64,000 bases of DNA from Cohnella xylanilytica (GCF_014212175.1 NZ_JACJVR010000064.1:78701-142700), one strand, 5' to 3'. Shown: positions 25,366 through 35,660, counted from the stretch's first letter. The notes: generated from the sequence alone by a model not told the origin. Translations and numbers: made by a program.

Positions 25366-25803
25366 GTGAAAGACAAGCAGACCGAGCGTTGGGGTACATA
25401 CGAACCTTTCCATGTCGCCTTGGGCGACAAGAAGATCGTCGACATCATTATCACCAATCACGCGCGCGCCCGTTGGACCGACCGGGTCGAGGCCGTGAAG
25501 ACCGGTTACTCCGATATTGCCCAGTATCTGTGGCAATGCCTGAAGGAAGGCCGAATCGTCTCTTACTATCGGCACGAGCAAGACGTGTACACGATCGACG
25601 ACGATCTCGTCTTCGTCGCGGAATTCGCGGTCTCCGAGAAGGAAGTGGACCTGCTGGGCAATCCGCTGCACAAGATGATCGTCGTGACCTTCCTGGGCCG
25701 CATGTCCGAGACGATGGAGCTTAGGGACTTGAAGACGTACTATTCCTGGCTGCGCCATTCCAGGAGAATGACCTTGATCAAGAACAATCGCAAGAGAAGA
25801 TAG
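25366..25803 (+). CDS. Conserved-looking hypothetical protein, 145 aa
   Basis: Not recognised. GTG 25366 is preceded by GGAAGGGGG; the open frame extends upstream without a ribosome site. The protein is soluble, with an N-terminal segment HVALGDKKIVDIIITNHARARW, a Tyr-rich middle (YRHEQDVYTIDDDLVFVAEF), and a very basic C-terminus (LRHSRRMTLIKNNRKRR) that could bind nucleic acid. The alternating hydrophobic pattern DLVFVAEFAVSE and KMIVVTFLGRM suggests a small beta fold. It stands alone between the kinase gene and a good terminator. Confidence 0.75.
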   Translation: MKDKQTERWGTYEPFHVALGDKKIVDIIITNHARARWTDRVEAVKTGYSDIAQYLWQCLKEGRIVSYYRHEQDVYTIDDDLVFVAEFAVSEKEVDLLGNPLHKMIVVTFLGRMSETMELRDLKTYYSWLRHSRRMTLIKNNRKRR

Positions 25804-25814
25804 CAAGAAGCGCC

Positions 25815-25841
25815 GGGCATGCCTTGAGGGCATGCCTTTTT
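25815..25841 (+). terminator. Terminator after the 145-aa gene
   Basis: GGCATGCC (25816-25823) pairs with the identical palindrome at 25829-25836, followed by five T. The rest of the 354-bp gap up to 26157 is G-rich and shows no gene; TATAAT at 26111-26116 is a possible -10 for the LysR gene. Confidence 0.88.
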
Positions 25842-26157
25842 GCGTTGCCGGCGGGGCGGCGGGGATCGGGCGCGAAGGCGGGGACGGGCGGCGGAAGGCC
25901 GAATGAGATCCGGGACAGCAGACGACGATGAAGGCCGAAGACGATTGAACGGGCTGCGCCGGTAGAAGCCGGATTCGGGGGATGCTACGGACGAACGGCG
26001 GCCGGAGCGGGGAGCTGCCCGGCCGGCTCCGACGATTCCTGATTCGGCTCCCCCATTATGGGGGCCGTGGGCGTTATGCTTTTCCGCGCGGGAACGTCTC
26101 CATCTTATGGTATAATGGGAATCAGTTTATCGACCGGGAAAGGCGTGAAGAAGACAG

Positions 26158-27066
26158 ATGTCGCTTAACGTTCACCAGCTCCATATCTTCTACACGGTCG
26201 CGGACCGGGGCAGCTTCTCTTCGGCGGCGCAGGCGCTGCACATGACCCAGCCCGCCGTCACGATGCAAATCCAGGCGCTGGAGGAGAGATTCGGCGTCAA
26301 GCTTCTGCTTCGGTCGACGAAGAAGCTGGAATTGACCGAAGCGGGACGCTGCCTGCTGCCTCAGGCGCGCAAGGCCGTCGAGCTGATGCGGGAGACCGAC
26401 GCGGTCATGGCCAAATATGTGGAAGACTTGAAGGGCCAGCTGAAGTTCGCCGCCAGCCTGACGATCGGCGAATACGTGCTGCCCCGCCTGCTCGGCCCGT
26501 TCCTGAAGCGTTACCCCGACATCTCGGTCAGCATGCGGGTGATGAACACGAGCGAGATCGTCGAGGAGATCGCCCACCACGGGCTCGTCTTCGGCTTGGT
26601 CGAAGCTCCGACGGACGATCCCGGGGTTCTCACCGAGCCCGTCATGAACGACGAGCTCGTCCTGATCGTTCCCGTGAGCCACCCGTTCGCTTCCCGCGAA
26701 GAGGTGACGATAGCCGAGGTCGCCAAAGAACCGCTCGTCCTTCGGGAGAGCGGCTCGGGGACGAGGCAGGTCATGGTGGAGGAGATGGAGCGGCACGGGG
26801 TGAAGGAAGACCAGCTTCGCATCGTCAGCGACTTCGGCAGCAACGGAGCGGTCAAGTCGGCGGTCGAAGCCGGGCTCGGCCTCAGCTTCCTGTCGGTATG
26901 GTCGATCAAGAACGAATCGGCTCTCGGCATCCTGAAGCCGGTTCGGATCGAAGGGGTCCGCTTCCGCCGGCAATTTTACGCCGTGCGGCCGAAGACGTCC
27001 GATTTGCCGCTGCATGCCGCCGTGCTACTAGAATACTTAAGGGGACTGACGAATGAATCGAGCTGA
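26158..27066 (+). CDS. LysR-family transcriptional regulator
   Basis: A 302-aa regulator. The N-terminal winged helix-turn-helix (about 1-65: FYTVADRGSFSSAAQALHMTQPAVTMQIQALE) is classic LysR. The effector domain (about 90-295) has the two-lobe periplasmic-binding fold with LKFAASLTIGEYVLPRLL. The pattern matches the CysL/CbbR-like branch, but the ligand is not determinable. It overlaps the PHP phosphoesterase gene by 14 nt, so the two are translated from one mRNA. LysR proteins usually control a divergent neighbour; upstream here is only the terminator of the 145-aa gene. Confidence 0.92.
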   Translation: MSLNVHQLHIFYTVADRGSFSSAAQALHMTQPAVTMQIQALEERFGVKLLLRSTKKLELTEAGRCLLPQARKAVELMRETDAVMAKYVEDLKGQLKFAASLTIGEYVLPRLLGPFLKRYPDISVSMRVMNTSEIVEEIAHHGLVFGLVEAPTDDPGVLTEPVMNDELVLIVPVSHPFASREEVTIAEVAKEPLVLRESGSGTRQVMVEEMERHGVKEDQLRIVSDFGSNGAVKSAVEAGLGLSFLSVWSIKNESALGILKPVRIEGVRFRRQFYAVRPKTSDLPLHAAVLLEYLRGLTNESS

Positions 27067-27901
27067 TTTGCATACGCATACGACGGCGTCGGACGGCGTT
27101 CACCGGCCGGCGGACAACGTCAAGATGGCGAAGGAAGCGGGCCTCGCCGCCATCGCGATCACCGACCACGACACGGTGGCCGGCATCGCGGAGGCGAAGG
27201 AGGCCGGCCGGCGCTGCGGCGTCGAAGTCGTGCCGGGCGTGGAGATCAGCACCTCGTACGAGGGAACCGAGATCCACGTGCTCGGCTACTATATCGACGT
27301 CGAGGATCCGACGCTGCTGCGCCGGCTCGTCTCCCAGCGGAACGTGCGCGACGCCCGCAACGAAGGAATCGTCGCGCGGCTGAACGAGCTGGGCATTCCG
27401 CTGACGATGGCGGAGGTCGCCGAGGCGGCCGGCCGCGAGCCGGGCATGGACGAGACTATCGGCCGGCCGCACATCGCGGAAGCGCTCGTCCGCCGGGGAG
27501 TCGTCGCGACGACCCAGGAGGCGTTCGACCGCTACTTGGCCAAAGGCAAGCCGGGTTACGTCGATCCGCCGCCGCGCATCTCGCCGCTGGAGGTGTTCGG
27601 GTGGATCCGCGAGGCCGGAGGGACGGCGATCGTCGCCCATCCCGGCCTGTACCGCAACGACGCGCTCGCCGAGAAGTTCCTGCTGGACGGGGCCGACGGG
27701 CTGGAGGCGTATCATTCGGACCACGGTCCCGAGGCGGAGCGGTACTTCCGGGAGCTGGCCGAGAAGCACGGCAAGCTGGCGACCGGAGGCTCCGACTTCC
27801 ACGGCGCCCGCAAGGGCAAGATCTATCACGGCGCGATCGGCAATCGGACCGTGGACGTCTCGGTTCTGGCGGAGCTCCGGCGGAGGAGCGCGCGCGGGTG
27901 A
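27053..27901 (+). CDS. PHP-domain phosphoesterase (3',5'-nucleoside bisphosphate phosphatase/YciV-like)
   Basis: A 282-aa metal-dependent phosphoesterase. PHP motifs in order: ADLHTHTTASDG (residues 4-15), ITDHDT (about 36-41), PGVEIST (about 62-68), VAHPGLY (about 197-203) and GGSDFHG (about 245-251). This architecture (PHP core with a helical insertion) is that of the TrpH/YciV group, whose E. coli member acts on 3',5'-nucleotides and 5' RNA ends. The gene starts inside lysR and ends before a strong bidirectional terminator. Confidence 0.9.
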   Translation: MNRADLHTHTTASDGVHRPADNVKMAKEAGLAAIAITDHDTVAGIAEAKEAGRRCGVEVVPGVEISTSYEGTEIHVLGYYIDVEDPTLLRRLVSQRNVRDARNEGIVARLNELGIPLTMAEVAEAAGREPGMDETIGRPHIAEALVRRGVVATTQEAFDRYLAKGKPGYVDPPPRISPLEVFGWIREAGGTAIVAHPGLYRNDALAEKFLLDGADGLEAYHSDHGPEAERYFRELAEKHGKLATGGSDFHGARKGKIYHGAIGNRTVDVSVLAELRRRSARG

Positions 27902-27945
27902 AGGCTCGTCCTACCGGCGGCCCGGGCCGCCGACGAATAGACCAT

Positions 27946-27976
27946 AAAGCCTCGCGGCCGGCCGCGAGGCTTTTTC
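27946..27976. terminator. Bidirectional terminator between PHP gene and rqcH
   Basis: A long perfect palindrome AAGCCTCGCGGCC/GGCCGCGAGGCTT with T-runs at both ends, placed between convergent genes. Confidence 0.9.
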
Positions 27977-27982
27977 CATCCC

Positions 27983-29851
27983 TTATACCTGCTTCACCGC
28001 GCTCGGCAGCGAACGGACGAGCGCTTCGTCCGGGGTGACGTACAGCGTCTTCTGCCCCTCGTAGATGACGAAGCCGGGCTTGGCGCCGCTCGGCTTGCGG
28101 ACGAGGCGGATGCGCGTGTAGTCGACCGGCACGCCGCTGGACTCCTTCGCCTTGCTGTAGTAGGCGGCGATCATGGCGGCCTCGTGCAGCGTCGCTTCGC
28201 CGAAGTCGGCGCCGCGGATGAGCACGTGCGAGCCGGGGATGTCCTTCGTGTGCAGCCACGTGTCCGTCGGCTGGCCGAGCCGGTTCGTGACATAATCGTT
28301 CTGCGTATTGTTCTTGCCCACGTAGATCGGAACGCCCTCGCTCGACGTGTAGCAGAGAATCGCGGGTCGGTCGCCCTTTCTCTTCTTCCCGTTCGCGCCC
28401 TTCCTGGAACCCCGGAACCGGATGTAACCCTGTTCGGTCAGCTCCTCGCGGATCTCCTCGATGTCGGCCGGAGTCGCCGTCTCGAGCCCCTGCAGCACCG
28501 ACTCCAGGTAGCGGATCTCCTCTTCGGCGCCTTCGATCTGCTCGGTGACGACCGCTCGGCTGTTCTTGAGCTTGTTGTACTTGCGGAAGTACTTCTGCGC
28601 GTTCTCCGTCGGCGTCAGCAGCGGGTCGAGCGGGATCGCGACCGTCGGCTGCTCTTCCTCGTAATAATCGACGACCTCGGCCGAGGCGTCGCCCCGCTTC
28701 ACCTGATGCAGGTGAGCCGTCAGCAGCTCGCCGAGCCGCCGGAAGCGGTCCGCCTCGTCGGCCTCGAGCAGCGTCTCGCGCAGCTTCTCCAGCTTCTTCT
28801 CGTTCTTCGCCGTCTCGTTCGCGAGCAGGCGCGCCAGATCGGTCGTCCGCTGCCGGACGAGATCCCTCTCCGCCTTGTCCCCGTAATAGACGTCCAGGCA
28901 CTCGTTCATCGTCCCGAACGAGCGCTCGGTCCCTTGCAGATGGGTGAGCCGCACCGCCGAGAAGGAAGTCCGCCCGTCCGGCGTCTCGATCATGGTCGGC
29001 TCGTAGCGGTGGCCGGCGAATTCGGCCATTAGACCGCGGAACGCCGGCCACAGGGAAGCCGCCTCGCCGCCCGCCCGATGGACGATCTCCTTGGCCAGCA
29101 GCGGGCTGACTCCCGAGAACGCGCCGACGAGCGCGCCGGCCAGCTCCTTAGGCGAGAGGTCCGTCCTGCCGCCGCCTTCACCGCCTTCGCCACCGCTTCC
29201 GGCGCCGCCACCGCTTCCTGCGACTCCTCCGTCGCGGTCCCCGCTGCCGTTACCTTTCCGCTCCGCTCTGCCTCCTGAGCCCTGCAGCGCCTTCTCCAGC
29301 TCCGCGGCGAACGCCGCTTCCCCGACGACGTCCAGCGGATTCGACTTGCCCTGCGGCGGAGGCGGCACGTAGGCCGTCCCCGGCATGACGACGCGATAGC
29401 TGCTGATGGCCGGCGTGACGTGGCGGATGCTGTCCAGGATCGTGCCGGACGCCGGATCGAGCAGGATCAGGTTGCTGTGCCGCCCCATGATCTCGAGCGC
29501 GAGCCGCTTGATCGACAAGTCCCCGAGCTCGTCGCGGTGCCGAATGTCGATCCAGACGATCCGCTCCATGCCGTCCTGGCGGATCTCCTCGATGATGCCG
29601 CCCTCGCAATGCTTGCGCAGCAGCATACAGAACATCGGAGGCTCCATCGGATTGGTCCACGGCTGCTCCGTATAGTGAATGCGGGGCAGCGAAGGATGGG
29701 CCGACAGCAGCAGCTTCCGGCCGAACCCCTGGCCCCGTACGTGAAGAACGATCTCGTTCTCCGTCGGCTGATAAATTTTATGAATGCGGGCGCCCTTCAG
29801 AGCTTGAAGCTCATGAACGAGCGCGCGGGTTACGATTCCGTCCAGCGACAT
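27983..29851 (-). CDS. rqcH: Ribosome quality control protein RqcH (NFACT family)
   Basis: NFACT protein that binds obstructed 50S subunits and recruits tRNA-Ala to add C-terminal Ala tails to stalled peptides; formerly annotated as fibronectin-binding protein (YloA). It has 622 aa from ATG 29851. NFACT-N (about 1-220) holds the DIRHRDE and EIMGRHSNLIL motifs; a helix-hairpin-helix and coiled-coil middle follows (about 290-450), then the NFACT-R domain (about 500-600) with PIYVGKNNTQNDYVT and WLHTKDIPGSHVLI. A Gly-rich low-complexity insert (about residues 190-230) separates the NFACT-N part from the middle. The gene is adjacent and divergent to the Ca2+ ATPase, as yloA-yloB neighbours in Bacillus. 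Confidence 0.95.
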   Translation of the reverse strand: MSLDGIVTRALVHELQALKGARIHKIYQPTENEIVLHVRGQGFGRKLLLSAHPSLPRIHYTEQPWTNPMEPPMFCMLLRKHCEGGIIEEIRQDGMERIVWIDIRHRDELGDLSIKRLALEIMGRHSNLILLDPASGTILDSIRHVTPAISSYRVVMPGTAYVPPPPQGKSNPLDVVGEAAFAAELEKALQGSGGRAERKGNGSGDRDGGVAGSGGGAGSGGEGGEGGGRTDLSPKELAGALVGAFSGVSPLLAKEIVHRAGGEAASLWPAFRGLMAEFAGHRYEPTMIETPDGRTSFSAVRLTHLQGTERSFGTMNECLDVYYGDKAERDLVRQRTTDLARLLANETAKNEKKLEKLRETLLEADEADRFRRLGELLTAHLHQVKRGDASAEVVDYYEEEQPTVAIPLDPLLTPTENAQKYFRKYNKLKNSRAVVTEQIEGAEEEIRYLESVLQGLETATPADIEEIREELTEQGYIRFRGSRKGANGKKRKGDRPAILCYTSSEGVPIYVGKNNTQNDYVTNRLGQPTDTWLHTKDIPGSHVLIRGADFGEATLHEAAMIAAYYSKAKESSGVPVDYTRIRLVRKPSGAKPGFVIYEGQKTLYVTPDEALVRSLPSAVKQV

Positions 29852-30054
29852 CTTGTGGTTACTCCCGGTAATAGGCGAAATTCGGAACGATTTCCGTTCT
29901 CCTATGATGCCACAGTTGCCGTCAAAGGGAAAGGGCCGGCCGATTCGGCCGATTCGGACGAGGGGGGATATTTCCCGGCTTGTCTGAATACACATAGGGG
30001 AGAACGGCTGTCCTGCCGACGGCGGACGGCGATTTGCGGGAGGGGATGACCGTC

Positions 30055-32877
30055 GTGGAAGGGAAGGCTTGGCACCAGTTAACCGAGAACGAATTGGCGT
30101 CGGCGCTTGGCACGGACGCCAAGGGAGGGTTAAGCCCGGAGGAGGCGGCGCGCCGGCTGCGCGACCGCGGACCGAACGAATTGTCGGAACGGCAAGGCGA
30201 GTCGCCCATCAAGCTGTTCATTAATCAGTTCAAAGATTTCATGGTGCTCGTGCTGGCGGGGGCGACCGTCATCTCGGGCTTGCTCGGGGAGATGCTCGAC
30301 GCGCTCACGATCATCGCCATCATCGTGCTGAACGGGGTGCTGGGCTTCTTCCAGGAATACCGGGCCGAGAAGTCGCTGAAGGCGCTCAAGGAGCTGTCGG
30401 CTCCGTCGGCCAAGACGATCCGGGGAGGCTCGATGGTCGTCGTGCCGGCGAAGGAGCTCGTGCCGGGCGACCTCGTCCTGCTCGAGAGCGGGGACCGCGT
30501 GCCGGCCGACCTGCGGCTGATCGAGAGCAACCAGTGCACGATCGAGGAGGCGGCGCTGACCGGGGAGTCCGTGCCGGTCGTCAAGACGGCTGCGCCGATC
30601 GACTCTCCCGAGCTTCCGCTCGGCGACCGGAAGAACTGCGGCTATCTCGGGACGATGGTCACCCGGGGCACGGCCAAGGGCATCGTCGTCATGACGGGAA
30701 TGGGCACGGAGATGGGCAAAATCGCCGGGCTCATCCAGCAGACGGAGGAAGCGGAGACGCCTCTGCAGCGGCGGCTGGAGCAGCTGGGCAAGATCCTGAT
30801 CGTCCTGGCGCTGGCGCTGACCGTCGTCGTCGTGCTCGCCGGGGTGCTGCACGGGCAGCCGGTCTACGGCATGTTCCTCGCGGGCGTCAGCCTGGCGGTG
30901 GCGGCGATCCCGGAAGGGCTACCGGCCATCGTCACGATCGCTCTCGCGCTCGGCGTCCAGCGGATGATCAAGCGGCGGGCGATCGTGAGGAAGCTTCCGT
31001 CCGTCGAGACGCTCGGCTGCGCGTCCGTCATCTGCTCGGATAAGACGGGGACGCTGACCCAGAACAAGATGACCGTCACCCGGCTGTGGGTCGGGGGCAG
31101 GCGGCTGGACGTCACGGGCGAAGGCTACGAGCCGATCGGGCAGTTCCTGGCGAACGGCCGCGCGGTCGAGGCGAAGAGCGACGCGGGTCTCCGCCGGCTG
31201 ACGCAGATCGCGGCGCTGTGCAACAACGCCGAGCTGGCCCAGGACGAGAGAGGGGAAGACGCCCGCAAAAAGAAGACGGCCAAAGAATCCGAAGCCGCGG
31301 CCTCCTCCGGATGGAACGTCAAAGGCGATCCGACCGAAGGCGCGCTGCTCGTGCTGGCCGGCAAGTCGGGCGCGTCGCGCCCGTCGCTCGAAGCGCTGTA
31401 CCCGCGCGTCAAGGAATTCCCGTTCGACGCGGAGCGCAAGCGGATGTCCGTGCTCGTCTCCCATCAGGGCGGCAAGCTGATCTGCACGAAGGGCGCGCCC
31501 GACCTGCTCGTCGACCGGTGCGCGTACGTGCTCTGGGAAGGGAACGTCGTGCCGTTCACCGGAACGCTCAAGACGAAGGTGCTGCAGGCGAACGAAGCGA
31601 TGGCGCAGGACGCGCTGCGCGTGCTGGGCTTCGCCTACCGCGACGTTCGCTCCCACGAGTCGTGCGAGTCCGAGGACCAGGCCGAGAACGGCCTCATCTT
31701 CGTCGGCCTCGCCGGCATGATCGATCCGCCGCGCCGCGAGGTGTTCGACGCCATCGTCAAGTGCCGGCAGGCGGGCATCAAGACGGTCATGATCACCGGC
31801 GACCACCGCACGACCGCCGAGGCGATCGCCCGCGAGCTCGGCATTCTGCCGAAGGGCGGGCGCGTGCTCAGCGGGGCGGACCTGTCGGCGATGGACGACG
31901 GAGAGCTCGACAAGCTGGCCGACGACGTATACGTGTACGCCCGCGTCTCTCCGGAGCATAAGCTGCGCATCGTGCAATCCCTTCAGAGGAAGGGGCACGT
32001 CGTGGCGATGACCGGCGACGGCGTCAACGACGCTCCGGCGGTCAAGGCGGCCGACATCGGCATCGCCATGGGCATCACCGGCACCGACGTGACGAAGGAG
32101 GCGTCGTCGCTCGTGCTGGCCGACGACAACTTCGCGTCGATCGTCGCGGCGGTGGAGGAAGGGCGGGGCATCTACGAGAACATCCGCAAGTTCATCCGCT
32201 ACTTGCTCGCCTCCAACGTCGGGGAGATTCTCGTCATGTTCTTCGCCATGCTGCTGGCCATGCCGCTGCCGCTCGTTCCGATCCAGATTCTGTGGGTGAA
32301 CCTGGTGACGGACGGCCTTCCGGCGATGGCCCTCGGCGTCGACCAGGCGGAGAGCGACCTGATGCGCCAGAAGCCCCGTTCCGCCAAGGAGAACATCTTC
32401 GCCCGCCGGCTCGGGTGGAAGATTATCAGCCGCGGCGTTCTGATCGGCCTGTGCACGCTGGCCGCGTTCGTGCTGACGCTCGGCGGGCTGAAGGGAGAAG
32501 GCGCCCAGCTCGTTCACGCGCAGTCGGTCGCGTTCGCCACGCTCGTGCTCGCCCAGCTCATCCACGTGTTCGACTGCCGCAGCTCCCGCTCGATTTTCCA
32601 CCGGCGGTTCTTCGAGAACAAGTTCCTGGTGCTGGCCGTGCTGTCGTCGCTGCTTCTGCTGCTCGCCGTCCTGTACGTCGAACCGCTGCAGCCCGTGTTC
32701 AAGACCGTTCCGCTCACCCTGCGGGATTGGGCGCTCGTCTTCGTCGCGGCCGGCATTCCGACCTTCCTGATGGGCATCGGCAGCGTGTGGGGCTCGTCCC
32801 GCCGGCGCCGCCGCACGACGAACCGCATCTCGTACGGCAGCAGCGGCGGCAATCGCGCCCGTCCTATCGCCCGTTGA
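30055..32877 (+). CDS. yloB: Ca2+-transporting P-type ATPase (YloB-like, SERCA type)
   Basis: P2A-type ATPase that exports Ca2+ using ATP. It has 940 aa from GTG 30055; that start has GGAGGGG 9 nt upstream, whereas the ATG at 30046 has no room for it. Features: N-terminal cation-ATPase domain, actuator loop with [13 protein letters not shown] in TM4, phosphorylation site DKTGTLT (Asp329), [26 protein letters not shown], and ten membrane segments. It keeps the SERCA-like PEGLP ion-site sequence. The 3' end overlaps the convergent tatA gene by 14 nt. In B. subtilis yloB serves the sporulation programme; the same role here is inference. Confidence 0.95.
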   Translation: MEGKAWHQLTENELASALGTDAKGGLSPEEAARRLRDRGPNELSERQGESPIKLFINQFKDFMVLVLAGATVISGLLGEMLDALTIIAIIVLNGVLGFFQEYRAEKSLKALKELSAPSAKTIRGGSMVVVPAKELVPGDLVLLESGDRVPADLRLIESNQCTIEEAALTGESVPVVKTAAPIDSPELPLGDRKNCGYLGTMVTRGTAKGIVVMTGMGTEMGKIAGLIQQTEEAETPLQRRLEQLGKILIVLALALTVVVVLAGVLHGQPVYGMFLAGVSLAVAAIPEGLPAIVTIALALGVQRMIKRRAIVRKLPSVETLGCASVICSDKTGTLTQNKMTVTRLWVGGRRLDVTGEGYEPIGQFLANGRAVEAKSDAGLRRLTQIAALCNNAELAQDERGEDARKKKTAKESEAAASSGWNVKGDPTEGALLVLAGKSGASRPSLEALYPRVKEFPFDAERKRMSVLVSHQGGKLICTKGAPDLLVDRCAYVLWEGNVVPFTGTLKTKVLQANEAMAQDALRVLGFAYRDVRSHESCESEDQAENGLIFVGLAGMIDPPRREVFDAIVKCRQAGIKTVMITGDHRTTAEAIARELGILPKGGRVLSGADLSAMDDGELDKLADDVYVYARVSPEHKLRIVQSLQRKGHVVAMTGDGVNDAPAVKAADIGIAMGITGTDVTKEASSLVLADDNFASIVAAVEEGRGIYENIRKFIRYLLASNVGEILVMFFAMLLAMPLPLVPIQILWVNLVTDGLPAMALGVDQAESDLMRQKPRSAKENIFARRLGWKIISRGVLIGLCTLAAFVLTLGGLKGEGAQLVHAQSVAFATLVLAQLIHVFDCRSSRSIFHRRFFENKFLVLAVLSSLLLLLAVLYVEPLQPVFKTVPLTLRDWALVFVAAGIPTFLMGIGSVWGSSRRRRRTTNRISYGSSGGNRARPIAR

Positions 32878-33073
32878 TCTCTTCGATTCTCGCTTCGATT
32901 CTCGCAGGCTCTTCGTCCGCCCGGTCGTCCGCGATTCCCTTCGTGGAATTGCGGAACTCCCGCAGCGTGTCGCCGAACGCCCGGCCCAGCAGCGGGAGCT
33001 TCGCCGGCCCGAAGACGATCAGCGCGATCGCGAGAATAATGATCAAGCCGGATACGCCGATGTTGTTGAACAT
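32864..33073 (-). CDS. tatA: Twin-arginine translocase TatA
   Basis: A 69-aa Tat component that forms the size-adaptable translocation pore. N-terminal membrane helix (about 5-22), hinge [10 protein letters not shown], amphipathic helix [16 protein letters not shown], then a short charged tail. An AAGGAGGTGATCCC ribosome site precedes the ATG. It is the last gene of a minus-strand cassette (small subunit, GMC oxidoreductase, tatC, tatA) and overlaps the 3' end of the ATPase gene on the other strand. Confidence 0.94.
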   Translation of the reverse strand: MFNNIGVSGLIIILAIALIVFGPAKLPLLGRAFGDTLREFRNSTKGIADDRADEEPARIEARIEEINGR

Positions 33074-33189
33074 GGGATCACCTCCTTCGCGGCCGCTCCT
33101 ATTCGGGAGCGGCTTTACTTATCGTTGTTCGCGGGCGTGCGCCGAGGCGGCGGGAGTGGATGAACGGCGGGCGCCCCTCTTATCCGCGG

Positions 33190-33942
33190 CTAGGCCGTCT
33201 GGGCCGACAGCCGCTCCCTGCGCCGGTAATACCGCGTCGAGACGAACGCCCCGAGCTCGAACAACAGAATGAGCGGCAGCGTCACCGCCAGGTGCGAGAC
33301 GAAGTCCGGGGGAGAGATGCACGAGCCGACGACGGCCAGGCCGACGTAAGCGTACTTGCGCGCCCGCTTGACCGAAGCCGGCGACAGCAGGCCGAGCCGG
33401 GTCAGGAACAGCAGCGCGAGCGGCATCTCGAAGGCGATCCCCATCGGGAAGAGGAAGCTCAGAATAAACGTCACGTAGTGGCGGATTCCGTATACCTCCT
33501 CCGCTCCGATGCTCTCGTTCAGCCGCATCATGAAGCGGATCATCATCGGCAGCCCGACCGTATACCCGAACGCGATCCCGCAGAGGAAGAGCAAGAACGA
33601 GGCCGGCACGAACAGCAGCGTCGTCCTCGCCTCCTTCTCCGTCAGCCCGGGTCTCGCGAACGCCCAGACGTGATACAGGGCGAACGGCAGCGTCAGCACG
33701 CCGCCGATCAGAACCGCGCACTTCATATAGACGATCAGCCCGTCGGACAGGGAGAAGACGCTCCAATCGATCCGGATATCGCCCGTATGCCGCTTCAGGA
33801 AGCCGAGCAGCCGCGGGGAGGCCCAGAAGCCGGCGGCCAGCGACGCCAGGAACCACAGCCCGACGAAGATGAGCCGCTTGCGCAGCTCGGCCAGATGCTT
33901 GAGCCACTCGACCGGCGCCGCCGAGCCTTCCCCGCCGCTCAC
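33190..33942 (-). CDS. tatC: Twin-arginine translocase TatC
   Basis: Receptor subunit of the Tat system that recognises the twin-arginine signal. GTG 33942 overlaps the stop of the GMC gene (GTGA), giving 250 aa. Six membrane segments; TatC motifs are HLAELRKRLI at the N-terminus, and FVPASFLLFLCGIAFGY, then FILSFLFPMGIAFEMPL in the middle. Together with TatA it makes a minimal TatAC translocase of the kind used by Gram-positive bacteria (no TatB). Context suggests a dedicated role for the oxidoreductase cassette. Confidence 0.94.
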   Translation of the reverse strand: MSGGEGSAAPVEWLKHLAELRKRLIFVGLWFLASLAAGFWASPRLLGFLKRHTGDIRIDWSVFSLSDGLIVYMKCAVLIGGVLTLPFALYHVWAFARPGLTEKEARTTLLFVPASFLLFLCGIAFGYTVGLPMMIRFMMRLNESIGAEEVYGIRHYVTFILSFLFPMGIAFEMPLALLFLTRLGLLSPASVKRARKYAYVGLAVVGSCISPPDFVSHLAVTLPLILLFELGAFVSTRYYRRRERLSAQTA

Positions 33943-35660
33943 GCGAGGGAACCGCCCTTCTGCAGATACTTCAGCACGCCTTCCGCCGCCCGGTACGAGA
34001 GGGCCCCGACCGTCGCCGTCGGATTGTATCCGCTGTTGTGCCCGAAGACGGACGCCCCGCAGACGAAGACGTTCTCCGCGTCCCACATCTGCAGATAGCT
34101 GTTGACGACGGAATCCCCGGGATCGGACCCCATGATCGTGCCGCCCGTGTTATGCGTCGATTGGTACGGCACGATGTTGTAGGTAGACAGCTTGTCGTTC
34201 ATCTCCGTCTTCGCGGCGCCCATCTGGTCGGCGATCTCCTTCGTCTTCGCCGCCAAAAACTTGACGAGCTCCTTGTCCTGGTCTTCGAAGTCGAACGTCA
34301 TGCGGACGAGCGGGCGTCCCAGCGAATCCTTGTACGTCGGATCCAGGTCGAGGTAATGGTGCCGCCAAGGCATGCAGGAGCCTTGGGCGGACACCTTCAG
34401 CACCCGGTTGGCGTATTTGATCGACGCCTGCTTGAATGCCGCGCCCCATGCGGGCGTTCCGGCAGGGGTCGGATTGTACTCGATCGGGCGAAGGCCCGTC
34501 TGCGTGAAGCTGATATTCGCCCCGTGAAGGAACTTCAGGTCCGTATGGTCGAAGTTGTCGCCGTTGAAGTCGTCGAGCACCGCTCCGAGCGCGCCGGCGC
34601 CCATGAACGTGCTGAATTCCTTGTCCTCGTAAAAAGCGGCGGTGCTGGCCCCGTTCACTTGATAGCAGTAGTTTTTGCCGACGACGCCGGACTGCGTCTT
34701 CGGGTCGTAGGGCTTGCCGAGCTTGGACAGCAGCAGCGTCCGGACGTTGTTGAACACGTAGCTGGCCATGACGACGACTTCGGCCGGCTGGATGTATTCC
34801 TCGCCCGTCGGCATGTGCACGTACCGGACGCCGGACGCCTTCTTGCCGTCGTGAACGATCTCGGTCACGTTGGCATACGTGCGCAGGTCCAGCTTGCCGG
34901 TGTTCTGCGCGACCGGGATGACGGTGACGCACGGATCGGCCTTCGCGCCGTATTCGCAGCCGAACCGCTCGCAGAACCCGCAATATTGGCAGGCGGCCCG
35001 CTCGATGCCGTCCGGGTTCTTGTAATTGACCGACAGGTTGGCCGAAGGCATCCGGTACGGATGGTAGCCGAGCTTCTTGGCGGCCTCGACGAACAGCTTC
35101 ATCCCGGGCGTCTCCTTCATCGGAGCCGTCGGGAACGGCTTGGACATCTTGCCGACGTGCTCGGTCGTCGTCGGGTCGCCGGAGATGCCGGCCATCTGCT
35201 CCCACTTGACGAAGTACGGCTCCAGCTCGTCGTACGTGATGCCCCAGTCGTGCAGCGTCATTCCGTCCGGGATCTTGGACTTGCCGTACCGCTCGACCGT
35301 CTTCGTCCGGATCTGGAAGTCGTACGGAAGGAAGCGGAAATATTGGCCGTTCCAGTGAACGCCGGCGCCTCCCAGCCCGTCGCCGAGCAGGAAGGAGCCG
35401 TACGAGCGCATCGGCAGCGCGGCGATCTTCTCGTTGTTGCGGTACGTGACCGTCTCCTTCGACAAATCCTGCATCAGCTCGTAGCGGTTCGCGTAACGCA
35501 GCTCGTCGTGGACGTGATAGTAGTCGGAGGTCGTGCGCATCTTGCCCCGTTCCAGCCCGACGACGCTGTGGCCGGCCTTGGTCAGTTCGGCCGCGATGAC
35601 GCCGCCCACCCAGCCCATGCCGACGACGACGACGTCCGTCTTCGGTAATTTGGTAGCCAT
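33939..35660 (-). CDS. GMC-family oxidoreductase (gluconate 2-dehydrogenase large-subunit-like)
   Basis: FAD-dependent dehydrogenase, 573 aa, probably acting on a sugar or sugar acid at the outer face of the membrane. The N-terminal dinucleotide fold VVVGMGWVGGVIAAEL lies near residues 11-26; a Cys-rich segment CQYCGFCERFGCEYGAKADPC (about 223-243) is typical of this membrane GMC group; the C-terminal STHNTGGTIMG and NPTATVGAL carry the His/Asn active-site pair. It has no signal peptide of its own and would be carried out by the adjacent Tat-signal subunit (hitch-hiking is known for such enzymes). GGAGGG precedes the ATG. No cytochrome c gene is present. Confidence 0.92.
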   Translation of the reverse strand: MATKLPKTDVVVVGMGWVGGVIAAELTKAGHSVVGLERGKMRTTSDYYHVHDELRYANRYELMQDLSKETVTYRNNEKIAALPMRSYGSFLLGDGLGGAGVHWNGQYFRFLPYDFQIRTKTVERYGKSKIPDGMTLHDWGITYDELEPYFVKWEQMAGISGDPTTTEHVGKMSKPFPTAPMKETPGMKLFVEAAKKLGYHPYRMPSANLSVNYKNPDGIERAACQYCGFCERFGCEYGAKADPCVTVIPVAQNTGKLDLRTYANVTEIVHDGKKASGVRYVHMPTGEEYIQPAEVVVMASYVFNNVRTLLLSKLGKPYDPKTQSGVVGKNYCYQVNGASTAAFYEDKEFSTFMGAGALGAVLDDFNGDNFDHTDLKFLHGANISFTQTGLRPIEYNPTPAGTPAWGAAFKQASIKYANRVLKVSAQGSCMPWRHHYLDLDPTYKDSLGRPLVRMTFDFEDQDKELVKFLAAKTKEIADQMGAAKTEMNDKLSTYNIVPYQSTHNTGGTIMGSDPGDSVVNSYLQMWDAENVFVCGASVFGHNSGYNPTATVGALSYRAAEGVLKYLQKGGSLA

